A program made the position numbers and the translations under genes. The notes beneath the pieces were generated by a model. That model was not told the origin of the DNA. It did not search any database and saw only the letters and a program-made list of their open reading frames with translations. A DNA stretch of 64,000 bases from Desulfovibrio ferrophilus (GTDB lineage Bacteria; Desulfobacterota; Desulfovibrionia; Desulfovibrionales; Desulfovibrionaceae), in NCBI RefSeq assembly GCF_003966735.1, contig NZ_AP017378.1, positions 667,501-731,500 of the forward strand, written 5' to 3'. This document shows, in pieces, positions 52,241 through 61,060 of this stretch (its first letter is position 1; the number at the start of each line of letters is the position of its first letter).

Positions 52241-54364
52241 ATGGTAAGCACTTCGATATTCCTGCTTTCTGGTTTGGGGCTGGTCGCTGCTTCGGTGTTG
52301 GCCGCTGCCTCGAAGGTTTTGCATGTGGAAGAAGACCCTCGCATTACGGCGGTGGAGTCCTGCTTCCCCGGTGCCAACTGCGGTGGCTGTGGGTATCCGG
52401 GATGCAGCGCTGCAGCGGCAGCCGTGGTCAAGGGTGAGGCTCCGCCCGCGTTGTGCGTGGCCGGTGGGATGGAGATTGCCGAAGCCGTGGCCAAGGTCAT
52501 GGGGCAAAGTGTGGCCTTCAAGGAACCTCGCCTGGCTTCGTTGATTTGTACCGGGGGTGAACGTGCCAATCTGATGTTTGATTATTCGGGAGCACGAGAC
52601 TGCCGCGCCGAAGCCATGCTCTATGGCGGTGACAAGGCCTGTGGATTGGCTTGCCTGGGACTGGGGTCCTGCGTGAAGGCCTGTTCCTTTGGTGCCATTG
52701 AGCTTGGCGCCGAGGGGTTGCCCATCATCAACAAGGCCTTGTGCCGGTCTTGCGGTAAATGCGCCGAGGTCTGCCCGACGGGTGCTTTGCGTCTGAAAGG
52801 ACTGTCCACGGACTTGCTGCATCTGAACAAGCTCTCGGATTGTCTGGCTCCGTGCATGCAAAAGTGCCCGGCCCAGTTGGACGTGCGCACCATGATTCAG
52901 CAGCTCAAGAATGGCGAGATGGGCGAAGCCCTGCTGACCTTGAAGGATCACATTGCGCTGCCCGCTGTGGTGGGACGTATCTGTCCTCATGGTTGCGAAA
53001 CGATCTGCCGGCGCCAGATTGTGGACGAAGGCGTGGCCATTAATTCTCTGGAACGCTATGTGGCCGACTGGGAGATGGGTTCCGGTGGGCGCGTACCTTT
53101 GCAAAAGAATCCCGATACCGGACACAAGGTGTCGGTGGTCGGCGGCGGTGCCGCGGGCCTGTCCTGCGCCTATTTCCTGGCGCGGCTGGGCCACGAAGTG
53201 CACATCTTTGATTCCAAGGACAGCCTGGGTGGAATGGTTCGTCACACCATTCCTGAATACCGTGTTCCCAACCGGGTTATGGATTGGGAAGTGCAGGGTA
53301 TTCTGGAGTTGGGAGTCAAAGCCCGTCTCGGTAAGACGCTGGGTGAGCACTTTAGCTTGGAATCATTGAAGGCTGAAGGATTTGAGGCGATTTTCCTGGC
53401 GACCGGTGCTTGGAAAACGCCGGCTTTGGATCTTCCCGGAGAGGATTCCATGGACGTCGTTGACGGCGTGGAATTCCTGGGGCGGATCGTCAAGGATCGC
53501 CCGGACCTGTCCGGCAAGCGCCTGGTAATTATCGGAGACACCAACACTGCCATGGATGTGGCCCGTAGTGCGGGACGTCTGGGAGCGTATTCGGTGACGG
53601 TGCTTTCCAAGCATATCAAACGCAAGATGCAGGCCAACAACAAGGAAGTCGATCGGGCCGAGGAGTTGGGGACCGAGATCCTGTACAAGACCGTACCTAC
53701 GGCCATAGTGCCATGTGAAGTTGGTGACATGTGCGTGGAGTACGGTCAGACCGAGTACAAGGACCCCAAGAAATGCTCGGGCGAGCCTCTGCTTCAGGTA
53801 GGAACCGAAGAGCAGATCGAGTGTGATCTGGTGATCAACTGTGTTGATCGTGTGCCGGACCTGACACCGTATGTGGTTCAGGATGGAACCAGCCCCTTTG
53901 CGATCACCAAGAAAGGGACCATCGATGCCGACAACGTGACGCTGGAGACCTCGGTGCCCGGCGTGTTCGTGGGCGGAGAGCTGTATTCGGGCCGTAATGT
54001 GGTGGTGCAGGCCGTGGCCGATGGCCGTGTGGCTGCCAGATCCATTCATATGCTGCTCACCGATGGTGAGATCGCCAAACCGGTGAATCCCCAGCAGCGT
54101 GTCATCACCGAGTCCATTTTGAAAGGGATGCGGGTCAAGTACACCATTCCCCGGGTCGAGGTGCCGGAGATCTCCGTGGGAGATCGGCGCAGTACCTTCA
54201 AGGAAGAAGTCAGTCTACCTTTGGAGAAACGTCTTGCGCTCAAGGAGGCCAGTCGTTGCCTGCGCTGTGGTCTGACCTGCTATGACGCCGAAGCGGGCAG
54301 TGAGTATCAAGACGACGAAGATGTTCGACTCATCGAGTACGAGGAGAAGAAGGATGCAGAGTAA
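52241..54364 (+). CDS. rnfB: RnfB fused to a GltD-like FAD-dependent NAD(P)H oxidoreductase (707 aa)
   Basis: Residues 1-200 are RnfB: a membrane anchor (LLSGLGLVAASVLAAAS), the [4Fe-4S] motif C47/C50/C55/C72 (GANCGGCGYPGC) and two ferredoxin clusters, the second CRSCGKCAEVCPTGAL. Residues 215-690 are an added module like the small subunit of glutamate synthase. It has an Fe-S N-domain (CLAPCMQKCPA, CPHGCETICRR), an FAD site (VSVVGGGAAGLSCAYFLARLG), LGGMVRHTIPEYRVP, a pyridine-nucleotide-type site (VIIGDTNTAMDVARSAGRLGA) and GELYSGRNVVVQAVADGR. A C-terminal pair CLRCGLTC follows. RnfB normally has no such domain. Its 3' end overlaps apbE by 11 bases. Confidence 0.92.
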   Translation: MVSTSIFLLSGLGLVAASVLAAASKVLHVEEDPRITAVESCFPGANCGGCGYPGCSAAAAAVVKGEAPPALCVAGGMEIAEAVAKVMGQSVAFKEPRLASLICTGGERANLMFDYSGARDCRAEAMLYGGDKACGLACLGLGSCVKACSFGAIELGAEGLPIINKALCRSCGKCAEVCPTGALRLKGLSTDLLHLNKLSDCLAPCMQKCPAQLDVRTMIQQLKNGEMGEALLTLKDHIALPAVVGRICPHGCETICRRQIVDEGVAINSLERYVADWEMGSGGRVPLQKNPDTGHKVSVVGGGAAGLSCAYFLARLGHEVHIFDSKDSLGGMVRHTIPEYRVPNRVMDWEVQGILELGVKARLGKTLGEHFSLESLKAEGFEAIFLATGAWKTPALDLPGEDSMDVVDGVEFLGRIVKDRPDLSGKRLVIIGDTNTAMDVARSAGRLGAYSVTVLSKHIKRKMQANNKEVDRAEELGTEILYKTVPTAIVPCEVGDMCVEYGQTEYKDPKKCSGEPLLQVGTEEQIECDLVINCVDRVPDLTPYVVQDGTSPFAITKKGTIDADNVTLETSVPGVFVGGELYSGRNVVVQAVADGRVAARSIHMLLTDGEIAKPVNPQQRVITESILKGMRVKYTIPRVEVPEISVGDRRSTFKEEVSLPLEKRLALKEASRCLRCGLTCYDAEAGSEYQDDEDVRLIEYEEKKDAE

Positions 54365-55391
54365 AGGTTACAGCCGACGCGACGTGTTGCAGGCTGCTGT
54401 TGCGCTGGGCGTAGGGACTGCCCTGGCACCTCTTTCAGCCCTGGCAGAAGTCAGCTTCGGTCGTGCGACAGAGCGTGCTGGGCAGGCAGAGGTGACCCGC
54501 ACGGCACTGCTTATGGGAACGTTTGTGACTGTTACTGCGCACGATGATAGTGCCGATAGAGCCGAGGAGGCCGTGCAGGCCGCTTTTGGTGAAATACGTC
54601 GGTTAAGCGACATCTTCGATCGTCATCGCGAAGGCACGGAAATCAGTGTGCTCAATGGCGTTGGAAAGCTGCGCAGGGCCCACCCGGAACTGGTTGCCGT
54701 GACAGAACGCTCGGTGGCGATGACCCGACTCACCAACGGCGCGTTCGATGCCACCGTGCTTCCTGTGGCTGACCTTATTCGTAATAGCCTGCGCCCTGAC
54801 GGATCGCTGACTGTTTCCCGGCAGGAGTTGGCCAAGGCGTTGTCCTTTGTGGACGGCTCTGCTGTGACCGTGGATGGCCGGGATATCTGTTTTGACAAGC
54901 CGGGAATGAGTTTGACCCTGGATGGTATGGGCAAGGGCTATATCGTGGATAAGGCCTGCGAGGCCATGACTGCCCTTGGGGTTTCCGGTCTGATGATCAA
55001 CGCTGGTGGCGATATTCGTGTAAGTGGGGCGCGCCGCTGGACCGTTGCCGTAGAAGACCCAACGGGCAATGGTCAACATCCCAGTGTGCTGAGTCTGGCC
55101 AATTGCGCCATTGCCACGTCCGGTGGATATGAGCGCAGCTATGACCCTGCGGGTAAGCATCATCACGTGATCAATCCGGCTTCTGGCTTGAGCCCAAGTC
55201 AAACCGTAAGTGTGAGTACTGTGGCTGCGACAGCCATGGAAGCCGATGCCCTGTCTACTGCTGTCATGGTGATGCCTGCTCAGGCAGGTGTGTCTCTGGT
55301 TGACTCTCTTTCCGGGCGTGAATGCCTGGTGTTGGGGAGAAGTGGGGCACGCATCGCCACCAGAAATTGGGCGGGATTGGAACGAGCCTAG
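54354..55391 (+). CDS. apbE: ApbE-family FAD:protein FMN transferase (345 aa)
   Basis: It attaches FMN to Thr residues of RnfG and RnfD in the periplasm. A Tat-like signal (SRRDVLQAAVALGVGTALAPLSALA) opens it. The catalytic motifs are LMGTFVTVTAHDD, LTLDGMGKGYIVDKACEAM, MINAGGDIRVSG, ATSGGYERSY, HHVINPASGLSP and ATAMEADALSTAVMVM. The Mg-binding and FAD-binding parts are intact. ATG at 54354 overlaps rnfB by 11 bases, which links expression of the maturase to the complex. Confidence 0.94.
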   Translation: MQSKGYSRRDVLQAAVALGVGTALAPLSALAEVSFGRATERAGQAEVTRTALLMGTFVTVTAHDDSADRAEEAVQAAFGEIRRLSDIFDRHREGTEISVLNGVGKLRRAHPELVAVTERSVAMTRLTNGAFDATVLPVADLIRNSLRPDGSLTVSRQELAKALSFVDGSAVTVDGRDICFDKPGMSLTLDGMGKGYIVDKACEAMTALGVSGLMINAGGDIRVSGARRWTVAVEDPTGNGQHPSVLSLANCAIATSGGYERSYDPAGKHHHVINPASGLSPSQTVSVSTVAATAMEADALSTAVMVMPAQAGVSLVDSLSGRECLVLGRSGARIATRNWAGLERA

Positions 55392-55431
55392 CCCGATCCT
55401 CTCTTTCAGCGTCGGGAGAGGCTGATATAAG

Positions 55432-55464
55432 AAAGGCCCGCTGCGTCTGCAGTGGGCCTTTTTT
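55432..55464. terminator. terminator between apbE and the convergent regulator gene
   Basis: AAAGGCCC and GGGCCTTT arms with an inner CTGC/GCAG pairing, then a T6 run on the plus strand; the other strand also has a short T-rich end, so it may act both ways. Confidence 0.85.
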
Positions 55465-56603
55465 CATGAACAGGCGGGTGCGGCTTCCCGGGCAGACTCG
55501 GCCATCACGCGGATGGGTTCGATGACGCCCAGAGCAATGTAAAAGGATTGCAGGCGAATCAGGGAGGGCTTGCTGACGGCTTGCCCACGCAGCAGAAGCT
55601 TAGTTCCTTCCTTGTTGACCATGTCCTCGGCCATGATCATGCCTTCTTCCAGTTCACTGATGCAAATTTCCCGAACAGAGCTAGGTTCTGGAGCTTGGGT
55701 TGTCCCCTCCAGACTCAGCATGGCATCCACAACCAGAGGGTCGTAGATCTTGTCCTTGGCCCTCATGTGCTTGAGAACGTTGATGGCTTCGGCTCCCTTT
55801 TGAACCATTCGGTCCAGATCTAGGGCAATCTTGATGATTCTGGACTCAAGAGGTTGTTTGTCGTGCTGCGGGGAGAGCTGATGACGAATGATTTCGGCAA
55901 CGGGTGCCATTTGATCGATGTTGGCCAGCAGGTTGGCCGCGATGCGCGGGTGCATACCGAAAATCTGAAGCTCTTCGGGAGTCAGGTTGTCCCCTTGGTC
56001 GATCTTTTTCAGGATTTCTGCGGGCAGGGCGACACAACCAATGTGTGACAATGTTACTGCGAGGTCCAATTGCCAGAGTGGTTTGATTTCCAGGGCCTTG
56101 CCTGTGGCCATGACTCGCGAGCGGATGCGCTTGCTCAGGCCCATGGCTTCGGGGTTGACCATGTCCAGGATATCCACCAGCGCCTTGACGCTGCCGATGA
56201 GGCTGTTGCGCGCCGCTCGTCTTTCCTTGATTTTGCGGGAATGACGGCGGACTGCCTTGGCAATGACCTTGAGCAGGTCCTGAGGTGGGCAGGGTTTTTT
56301 GACAAAACGATACGCTTGGGCTGTGTTCAGGGCATTGAAGGCATCAAGAAAATCATTCTGGGCCGTGAAGATGATGCGCACTGTCTCAGGAGAATTCTGG
56401 CGTGCGTTGGCCAGAAAGACGATGCCGTCCTCACCGTTCAGGTTGAGTTCGGTGACGACAACGGCGATGTCGTTTTGGCCTTTGAGCCGCTTTGTGGCGT
56501 CCTCGTATGACGTGGCCAGCAGTAGCTCAAACTTGTCGTGTGCGACTTCGGGCAGATTAGCCATAACGGCATCATTTTCATCGACAAACAGGATGGTGGG
56601 CAT
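55464..56603 (-). CDS. degenerate receiver with degenerate HD-GYP-like domain (379 aa)
   Basis: Residues 1-122 are receiver-like (ILFVDENDA, IIFTAQND, KKPCPPQD), but the phospho-acceptor position is Glu52 (VVTELNLNGEDG) instead of Asp, which cannot form an ordinary acyl-phosphate and may mimic one. Residues 140-290 resemble an HD-GYP hydrolase (LSHIGCVALPAEILKKIDQGDNLTPEELQIFGMHPRIAANLL), yet the HD pair reads SH, the HHE is RHQ and the GYP is missing, so c-di-GMP hydrolysis is unlikely. The last 80 residues are a PilZ-like or unknown beta-rich tail (LEEGMIMAEDMVNKEGTKLLLRG). It might bind c-di-GMP or a protein. It is followed upstream by a FapA gene. Confidence 0.82.
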   Translation of the reverse strand: MPTILFVDENDAVMANLPEVAHDKFELLLATSYEDATKRLKGQNDIAVVVTELNLNGEDGIVFLANARQNSPETVRIIFTAQNDFLDAFNALNTAQAYRFVKKPCPPQDLLKVIAKAVRRHSRKIKERRAARNSLIGSVKALVDILDMVNPEAMGLSKRIRSRVMATGKALEIKPLWQLDLAVTLSHIGCVALPAEILKKIDQGDNLTPEELQIFGMHPRIAANLLANIDQMAPVAEIIRHQLSPQHDKQPLESRIIKIALDLDRMVQKGAEAINVLKHMRAKDKIYDPLVVDAMLSLEGTTQAPEPSSVREICISELEEGMIMAEDMVNKEGTKLLLRGQAVSKPSLIRLQSFYIALGVIEPIRVMAESAREAAPACS

Positions 56604-56617
56604 CGTTGTATTGCTCT

Positions 56618-58096
56618 CTAGTCCGTCTCGATCTTGCGATCTTGTGGATTCCAGTGGAATCGGGGGGCGTTCATGTCTTCGGTAACTTTGAGTGATTTTC
56701 CACTGAAGATGACCTCTGTCCCGCAGAATGCCTGTTGTTCGGCCTTGACCTGCTTCTCTGCCAGGAGGTCCTCCAGAGCTTTGCGTTCCGTGGCAATGGA
56801 TTCGTCAATGGTTCGGATATCCGCCTGGATCTTACCTCGAACCTTGACCAGTTCTGCCAAGATGCGTCGGTCTTCCTCGGGAGCGGTCATCAACATGGTC
56901 AGGGCATCTTCGGCCCCGATGGCTTTGTCCAGCCTGCTGAGTTCTTCGGTCAACTGGTTGCGGGCATTGGTGAGTTGGTCCTGCCTGGGCGATGGCAATC
57001 GGATTTCCACGATGGTCTTGGAGCGAGATTCATTGCCTATGATTTTGGCGTGAATGTCGCTGCCGCTGATGATGTGCCCACCGCTGATGATTCCTTTTCT
57101 GCCCAGGGCAATGATGCTCCCCGTGGCGATGATGTCGCTGTGTGAGATTTCCAGCTCGGCGATGACATCGCCTCCGGCCCTGACAAGGGCATTCTGGAAG
57201 AATTTGGCCGATACATTGCCCTCGGCCTGTACCTTGTTCTTGCCGTTCATGATGATCCCGCCAGCTACGACCAGACCGCCTGCAGTGACATCGGCCTCTT
57301 CAATAAGGCCGTCCACGATGACGTCACCAGAGGCCTCGACCTTGAAGCCGCTCTTGATGGCTCCACGGATGTGTACGGCGCCATGCTCGGCGTGGATATT
57401 GCCGGTGTCGTAATCCACGTCTCCGGAAATTTCGAGAAGTTCCGAGACTTCCAGAGTGTCATTCAGAAAATGAGCGACGCCCACGCGCGACGCCGTGAAG
57501 GCCGTCGTGCCGTCGTCGTTGTGTGTGCTGGTGACGCCTTGGCCGGCTTTGGCCTTGGACGGCTGTGGCTCAGCCGGTTCGATGGGAGTGCCGAAGATGT
57601 CGTGCCCGGGAGTGCCGGGGATGGGCGGATAGAGGATGCCAAGCTCATCACCCTCGTTGACGAAGTGGATGCCGCCGCGTTCGCGGAAGTCCATACTGCC
57701 GTCTTCGCGCAGGGTTCCGGCTGTCTGATCTGCCTTGAAGGCCAGTTTGAGTCTTCCATCCTGTCCAGGCTCCGGCAGCAGGCCTCGCGCCATGACGGCG
57801 GGACAGAATTCCTTGGTTTCCAGAGCTTGTGCCAAGGCCGCATTCAAGGCTTCGAAATCGAGTTCAAGTTCCTTGGCTTCCGGGGGAATGACGGCCAACA
57901 GCCGACCGGAGGATATCTCTTCTCCATTGAAGTCTTCGGGGTGGACATCCACCATGAGTAGTGTCTTGTCATGAGAGAGTTCCCAGCTTGGGATGATCCT
58001 GATTCCCTCTTTGGTGAATTGAACCGTGCCGAAGACGGTTGCCACCAGTGTTCTGGTTTCCGGATCGAACTCGCAGCCGGGGGAGTCTTCGTGCAA
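56618..58096 (-). CDS. FapA/DUF342-family protein (about 492 aa, start uncertain)
   Basis: A FapA-type protein. Features include the N-domain (CEFDPETRTLVATVFGTVQF), the repeated linker IHFVNEGDELGILYPPIPGTPGHDIFG, and a long parallel beta-solenoid rich in Gly (VHIRGAIKSGFKVEASGDVIVDGLIEEADVTAGGLVVAGGIIMNG). A coiled coil (about 380-450) and a C-terminal beta part follow. FapA proteins are linked to cell-surface or flagellar assembly and form ring-like or rod-like particles. The usable start is unclear: the TTG at 58096 has no ribosome site, while the frame stays open up to about 58195 with coding-like sequence (AWVREGCLLFRTALSP). The 14-base gap to the degenerate REC gene suggests one transcript. 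Confidence 0.8.
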   Translation of the reverse strand: MHEDSPGCEFDPETRTLVATVFGTVQFTKEGIRIIPSWELSHDKTLLMVDVHPEDFNGEEISSGRLLAVIPPEAKELELDFEALNAALAQALETKEFCPAVMARGLLPEPGQDGRLKLAFKADQTAGTLREDGSMDFRERGGIHFVNEGDELGILYPPIPGTPGHDIFGTPIEPAEPQPSKAKAGQGVTSTHNDDGTTAFTASRVGVAHFLNDTLEVSELLEISGDVDYDTGNIHAEHGAVHIRGAIKSGFKVEASGDVIVDGLIEEADVTAGGLVVAGGIIMNGKNKVQAEGNVSAKFFQNALVRAGGDVIAELEISHSDIIATGSIIALGRKGIISGGHIISGSDIHAKIIGNESRSKTIVEIRLPSPRQDQLTNARNQLTEELSRLDKAIGAEDALTMLMTAPEEDRRILAELVKVRGKIQADIRTIDESIATERKALEDLLAEKQVKAEQQAFCGTEVIFSGKSLKVTEDMNAPRFHWNPQDRKIETD

Positions 58097-58436
58097 GGGG
58101 GATAGGGCAGTCCGGAACAGGAGGCATCCTTCTCGAACCCACGCTGGCTTGGCAGAGTACCGAATTGTGTTCCCACCGCCACTGGTCGTTTCAGATTACC
58201 ATTTGTCTTGAGGATTCGCCTGAGGGGGCGGTGTTCCTTATACTCCATGATGGGCCTGCGTTCCTGCTGTGCTGTGAATCAGAATAGCCAAAGCAAATGG
58301 GCCGTTTTCAAGCGTTTTCAGTTGTTGCCATATCACACGAGCAGGATCATAGGCAATCGCTGGATGCTCCATGTTGACGTGCTCTTATCGTTGCCGAGCA
58401 TGGACAGAAAGTGGGGGGAAGGATAAGGCTGATTGT
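58097..58436. other. region between FapA gene and unknown gene
   Basis: It includes the possible N-terminal extension of the FapA frame on the minus strand (to 58195) and the ribosome site of the plus-strand gene at 58437. No repeats or known sites noted. Confidence 0.45.
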
Positions 58437-59342
58437 ATGTCTGAACATTGGTTTGATCTTGTTGTCTGTACGTTGCAGCAAGGGCTGGCGTCAGTCTCTG
58501 CTGTGGATGTGGGCGTTCTACGTCTGGCAGAGGACGTGCTGGATATCGGCGAGTACGGAGATTGGAACAGCGTGTTGAATGATCTGGACAACCCGGATCG
58601 TATGATGCTGGCAGAACTGTTGCTTTTCCCCGATGTTGAAATTTCGACGAAGTTGGAATCGTTACTGGTCGACCTGGAGTGGACCGAGGCTCATACTCTT
58701 GCCCTTGCCCGGACCCTGGAAGGCGAACCGGCTTGTTTTCAGCTTCCGGACGCCACGGAAATTCGTTTTGCCCTGACCAGTGATGATTCCCGCATGCTGG
58801 TTCGCAGGTTGCGCCTCACCAGAACCTCGCCAGCGGCTGTTCAGGCTGCCCTGCGCTGCTTGCCGGACAAGCTGGCCCTGATGGCGCGATTTCGATTGCG
58901 GCGGGCCAGATTTCCCTGGACTTTCAAGGCGGGACATTTCGCCAATTCAGTGATCATGAAATTGGGAAGTGATTCGGACTTCATGTCCTTGTTGGATTTC
59001 TGCTGTCTTTTTCTAGAATCCGAGGTTGATGCCGGGGATTTGGCTGCCGCCATGATCAGGAAGCGACAGGATGCCGAACGGCAATTGAAGACCCATCAAG
59101 CCTTTCAGGAACGCTTGGATAAGAGCAATTTCGAGACGATGCTTTTGACCGGGGATCGAGCTCCACATGTTGAACCGGAAGTACTGGAAAATGAGATGCG
59201 AGTGATGGATCGTATCATTTCTACTCTTTATGGTACGAGCGCATTATCTGGGCTGAGAAGCTGCGACCTCGGTTTTGTGTCAGGAATTCATGCTGTGCAG
59301 GATTTGCTGCACCTGATGAATGACGTTGCTTTTTCAGTTTGA
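58437..59342 (+). CDS. hypothetical protein (301 aa)
   Basis: Not recognised. The protein is soluble, mainly helical and acidic in its first half (AEDVLDIGEYGDWNSVLNDLDNPDRMMLAELLLFP). Its middle is basic (TSDDSRMLVRRLRLTRTSPAAVQAALRCLPDKLALMARFRLRRARFPWTF), followed by a helical C-terminal half with DFMSLLDFCCLFLESEVDAG. The layout of an N-terminal acidic lobe followed by a long basic strand suggests protein or nucleic-acid contact, but no family is assigned. ATG at 58437. Divergent from the FapA gene, which hints at a shared process. Confidence 0.65.
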   Translation: MSEHWFDLVVCTLQQGLASVSAVDVGVLRLAEDVLDIGEYGDWNSVLNDLDNPDRMMLAELLLFPDVEISTKLESLLVDLEWTEAHTLALARTLEGEPACFQLPDATEIRFALTSDDSRMLVRRLRLTRTSPAAVQAALRCLPDKLALMARFRLRRARFPWTFKAGHFANSVIMKLGSDSDFMSLLDFCCLFLESEVDAGDLAAAMIRKRQDAERQLKTHQAFQERLDKSNFETMLLTGDRAPHVEPEVLENEMRVMDRIISTLYGTSALSGLRSCDLGFVSGIHAVQDLLHLMNDVAFSV

Positions 59343-59481
59343 AATACGCTGTTGGTGAACTGTTTTGTTGTGACTGTTTCTTCTCCTTTCAAATGAGATA
59401 ACGGTGGAATTAATCTCCTTTCTTCTGTAATGTTGAGATATTGTTAATGTCTTGCGCTTTGTAGATAATTGAAGAGGGGGG

Positions 59482-61041
59482 ATGTGTCCGGTGCGCATTC
59501 GCGTTGCATCTTTTTTCCTGTTGATCATTTCATTTTTTCTGTTGACGCCACTTCAGGCTGGGGCAGAACGATTTTCATTTGTACTTGATTCCCCTACAGA
59601 GCGTGCTGACGAGGCCCGGATGATTGCCCGGCAGTTGGGTGAGGTCGGTATTGATGCCAGGGTTTCTGTCTGGGAGAGGCGGGATATGCTGGCCGCCGTG
59701 CTCAAGGGGGATCGGGCCGCGTATCTCACGGATTGGGGCAGTGCATATTTCGATCCGTTCGATCTGGCCGTGCCTAAACTGATGACGGGAGGGCGAGGCA
59801 ATTTCTCCGGCTACTCCAATGGGTATGTGGATGCGTTGTTGGAACAAGGGGGAGGGGCGCCAAGCAAGGTCGTTCGACAGCAGTCCTATCAGGAGGCGCA
59901 ACGCATCATACAGGACCAGACTCCATGGATTTTTGGCTATACCCTTCTGCGTTTCGACGGTGTTTCCAACCTGGTCAAAGGCTATCGCCCCTCCATGGAT
60001 GGCCGAATCAATCTGCATGATGTGGAATTGACAAACGGTGAGGAGTTGGTGGTTGGTGTAGGCGATACCCGTTTTCTTTCTTTTGATCCCGCAGCCTTTC
60101 GCAGCCGAAATTCCGAAACCCTGATTCGAAACATGTTTGATGGGCTTGTGACTAGAACGCCTGAGGGTGTTGTTGTACCTGAGCTTGCCGAATCTTGGGT
60201 TCGCGTTGGCGCATTGGAATACATATTTACCCTGAGTACTGGTGCTGTTTTTCATGATGGAACCCCCGTGACGGCTCATGACGTGGCTTTCACCTTTGAT
60301 CGGATTCTGAATCCGTACGGCGTGGGTGGCAGGCCGAGCCCCCGCAAGGGACTTTTGGGACCCCTGGTTCGTGTAACAGCCCTGGATGATTATAATGTTA
60401 AATTTGTTCTGGATCGTCCTTTCTCTGTCTTCTTGCAGGCTCTTGTGCATTTTCAGATTGTCCCCAAGGCATACTTCAAGCGGGTGGGGGATGAATTCGC
60501 TGCTAAACATCCGATTGGTTCCGGGCCATTCAGATATGTCTCCGGCAATTTTGATTCGGAAGTGATTATGGAACGATTCGACCGCTATTACGGCGGATCT
60601 CCGGCGCTTGAGCCTGTGGGGCCTGCCAAAATCAGGCGGGTTGTTTTTCGTTTGATTCCCGTAGCTGACGAGCGAATCGAAATGTTGTTGAGGGGACAGG
60701 TTCACATTACGCAAGAAGTTCCCTTCAATAGACTGCCAGAAATCAATCAGAATGATTCAGTCAGGGCCGAGCCTGTTGAGGGGACACGTTCCTACCAGAT
60801 TGAACTCAATAACGCCCGTCCGCCATTTAATGACATTCGATTGCGTAAAGCCGTTACATACGCCGTTGATTGGCAGGAGATTCTGGCAAAGGTCTATGGT
60901 GGCTATGGGGACAGACTCGCGACTTGTTTTCTGGAAAGTGGGTTTGGGTATGATGAACTGTTACGACCAATCTCCCATGATTCCCGGGCGGCGAAACTGT
61001 TGCTTGAGGCCATGGGATACGACACAACTCCCGTGCAATAG
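59482..61041 (+). CDS. solute-binding protein family 5 with circularly permuted domain order (519 aa)
   Basis: A periplasmic peptide/nickel-type binding protein (SBP_bac_5) with a signal peptide ending near LQAGA. The usual order is reversed. The segment that normally ends the family comes first (residues 30-185: FVLDSPTERADEARMIARQLGEVGIDARVSVWERR, then DWGSAYFDPFDLAVPKLMTGGRGNFSGYSN). The segment that normally starts it follows (from 187: LVVGVGDTRFLSFDPAAFRS, PELAESWVRVG, FHDGTPVTAHDVAFTFDRIL, HPIGSGPFRYVSG). The protein then stops right after AAKLLLEAMGYD, exactly where the canonical proteins continue into the moved segment. It lies 19 bases before a sensor gene, so it may act as its ligand-binding partner. 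Confidence 0.85.
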   Translation: MCPVRIRVASFFLLIISFFLLTPLQAGAERFSFVLDSPTERADEARMIARQLGEVGIDARVSVWERRDMLAAVLKGDRAAYLTDWGSAYFDPFDLAVPKLMTGGRGNFSGYSNGYVDALLEQGGGAPSKVVRQQSYQEAQRIIQDQTPWIFGYTLLRFDGVSNLVKGYRPSMDGRINLHDVELTNGEELVVGVGDTRFLSFDPAAFRSRNSETLIRNMFDGLVTRTPEGVVVPELAESWVRVGALEYIFTLSTGAVFHDGTPVTAHDVAFTFDRILNPYGVGGRPSPRKGLLGPLVRVTALDDYNVKFVLDRPFSVFLQALVHFQIVPKAYFKRVGDEFAAKHPIGSGPFRYVSGNFDSEVIMERFDRYYGGSPALEPVGPAKIRRVVFRLIPVADERIEMLLRGQVHITQEVPFNRLPEINQNDSVRAEPVEGTRSYQIELNNARPPFNDIRLRKAVTYAVDWQEILAKVYGGYGDRLATCFLESGFGYDELLRPISHDSRAAKLLLEAMGYDTTPVQ

Positions 61042-61060
61042 AGCGATTTGAGAGGAATGC

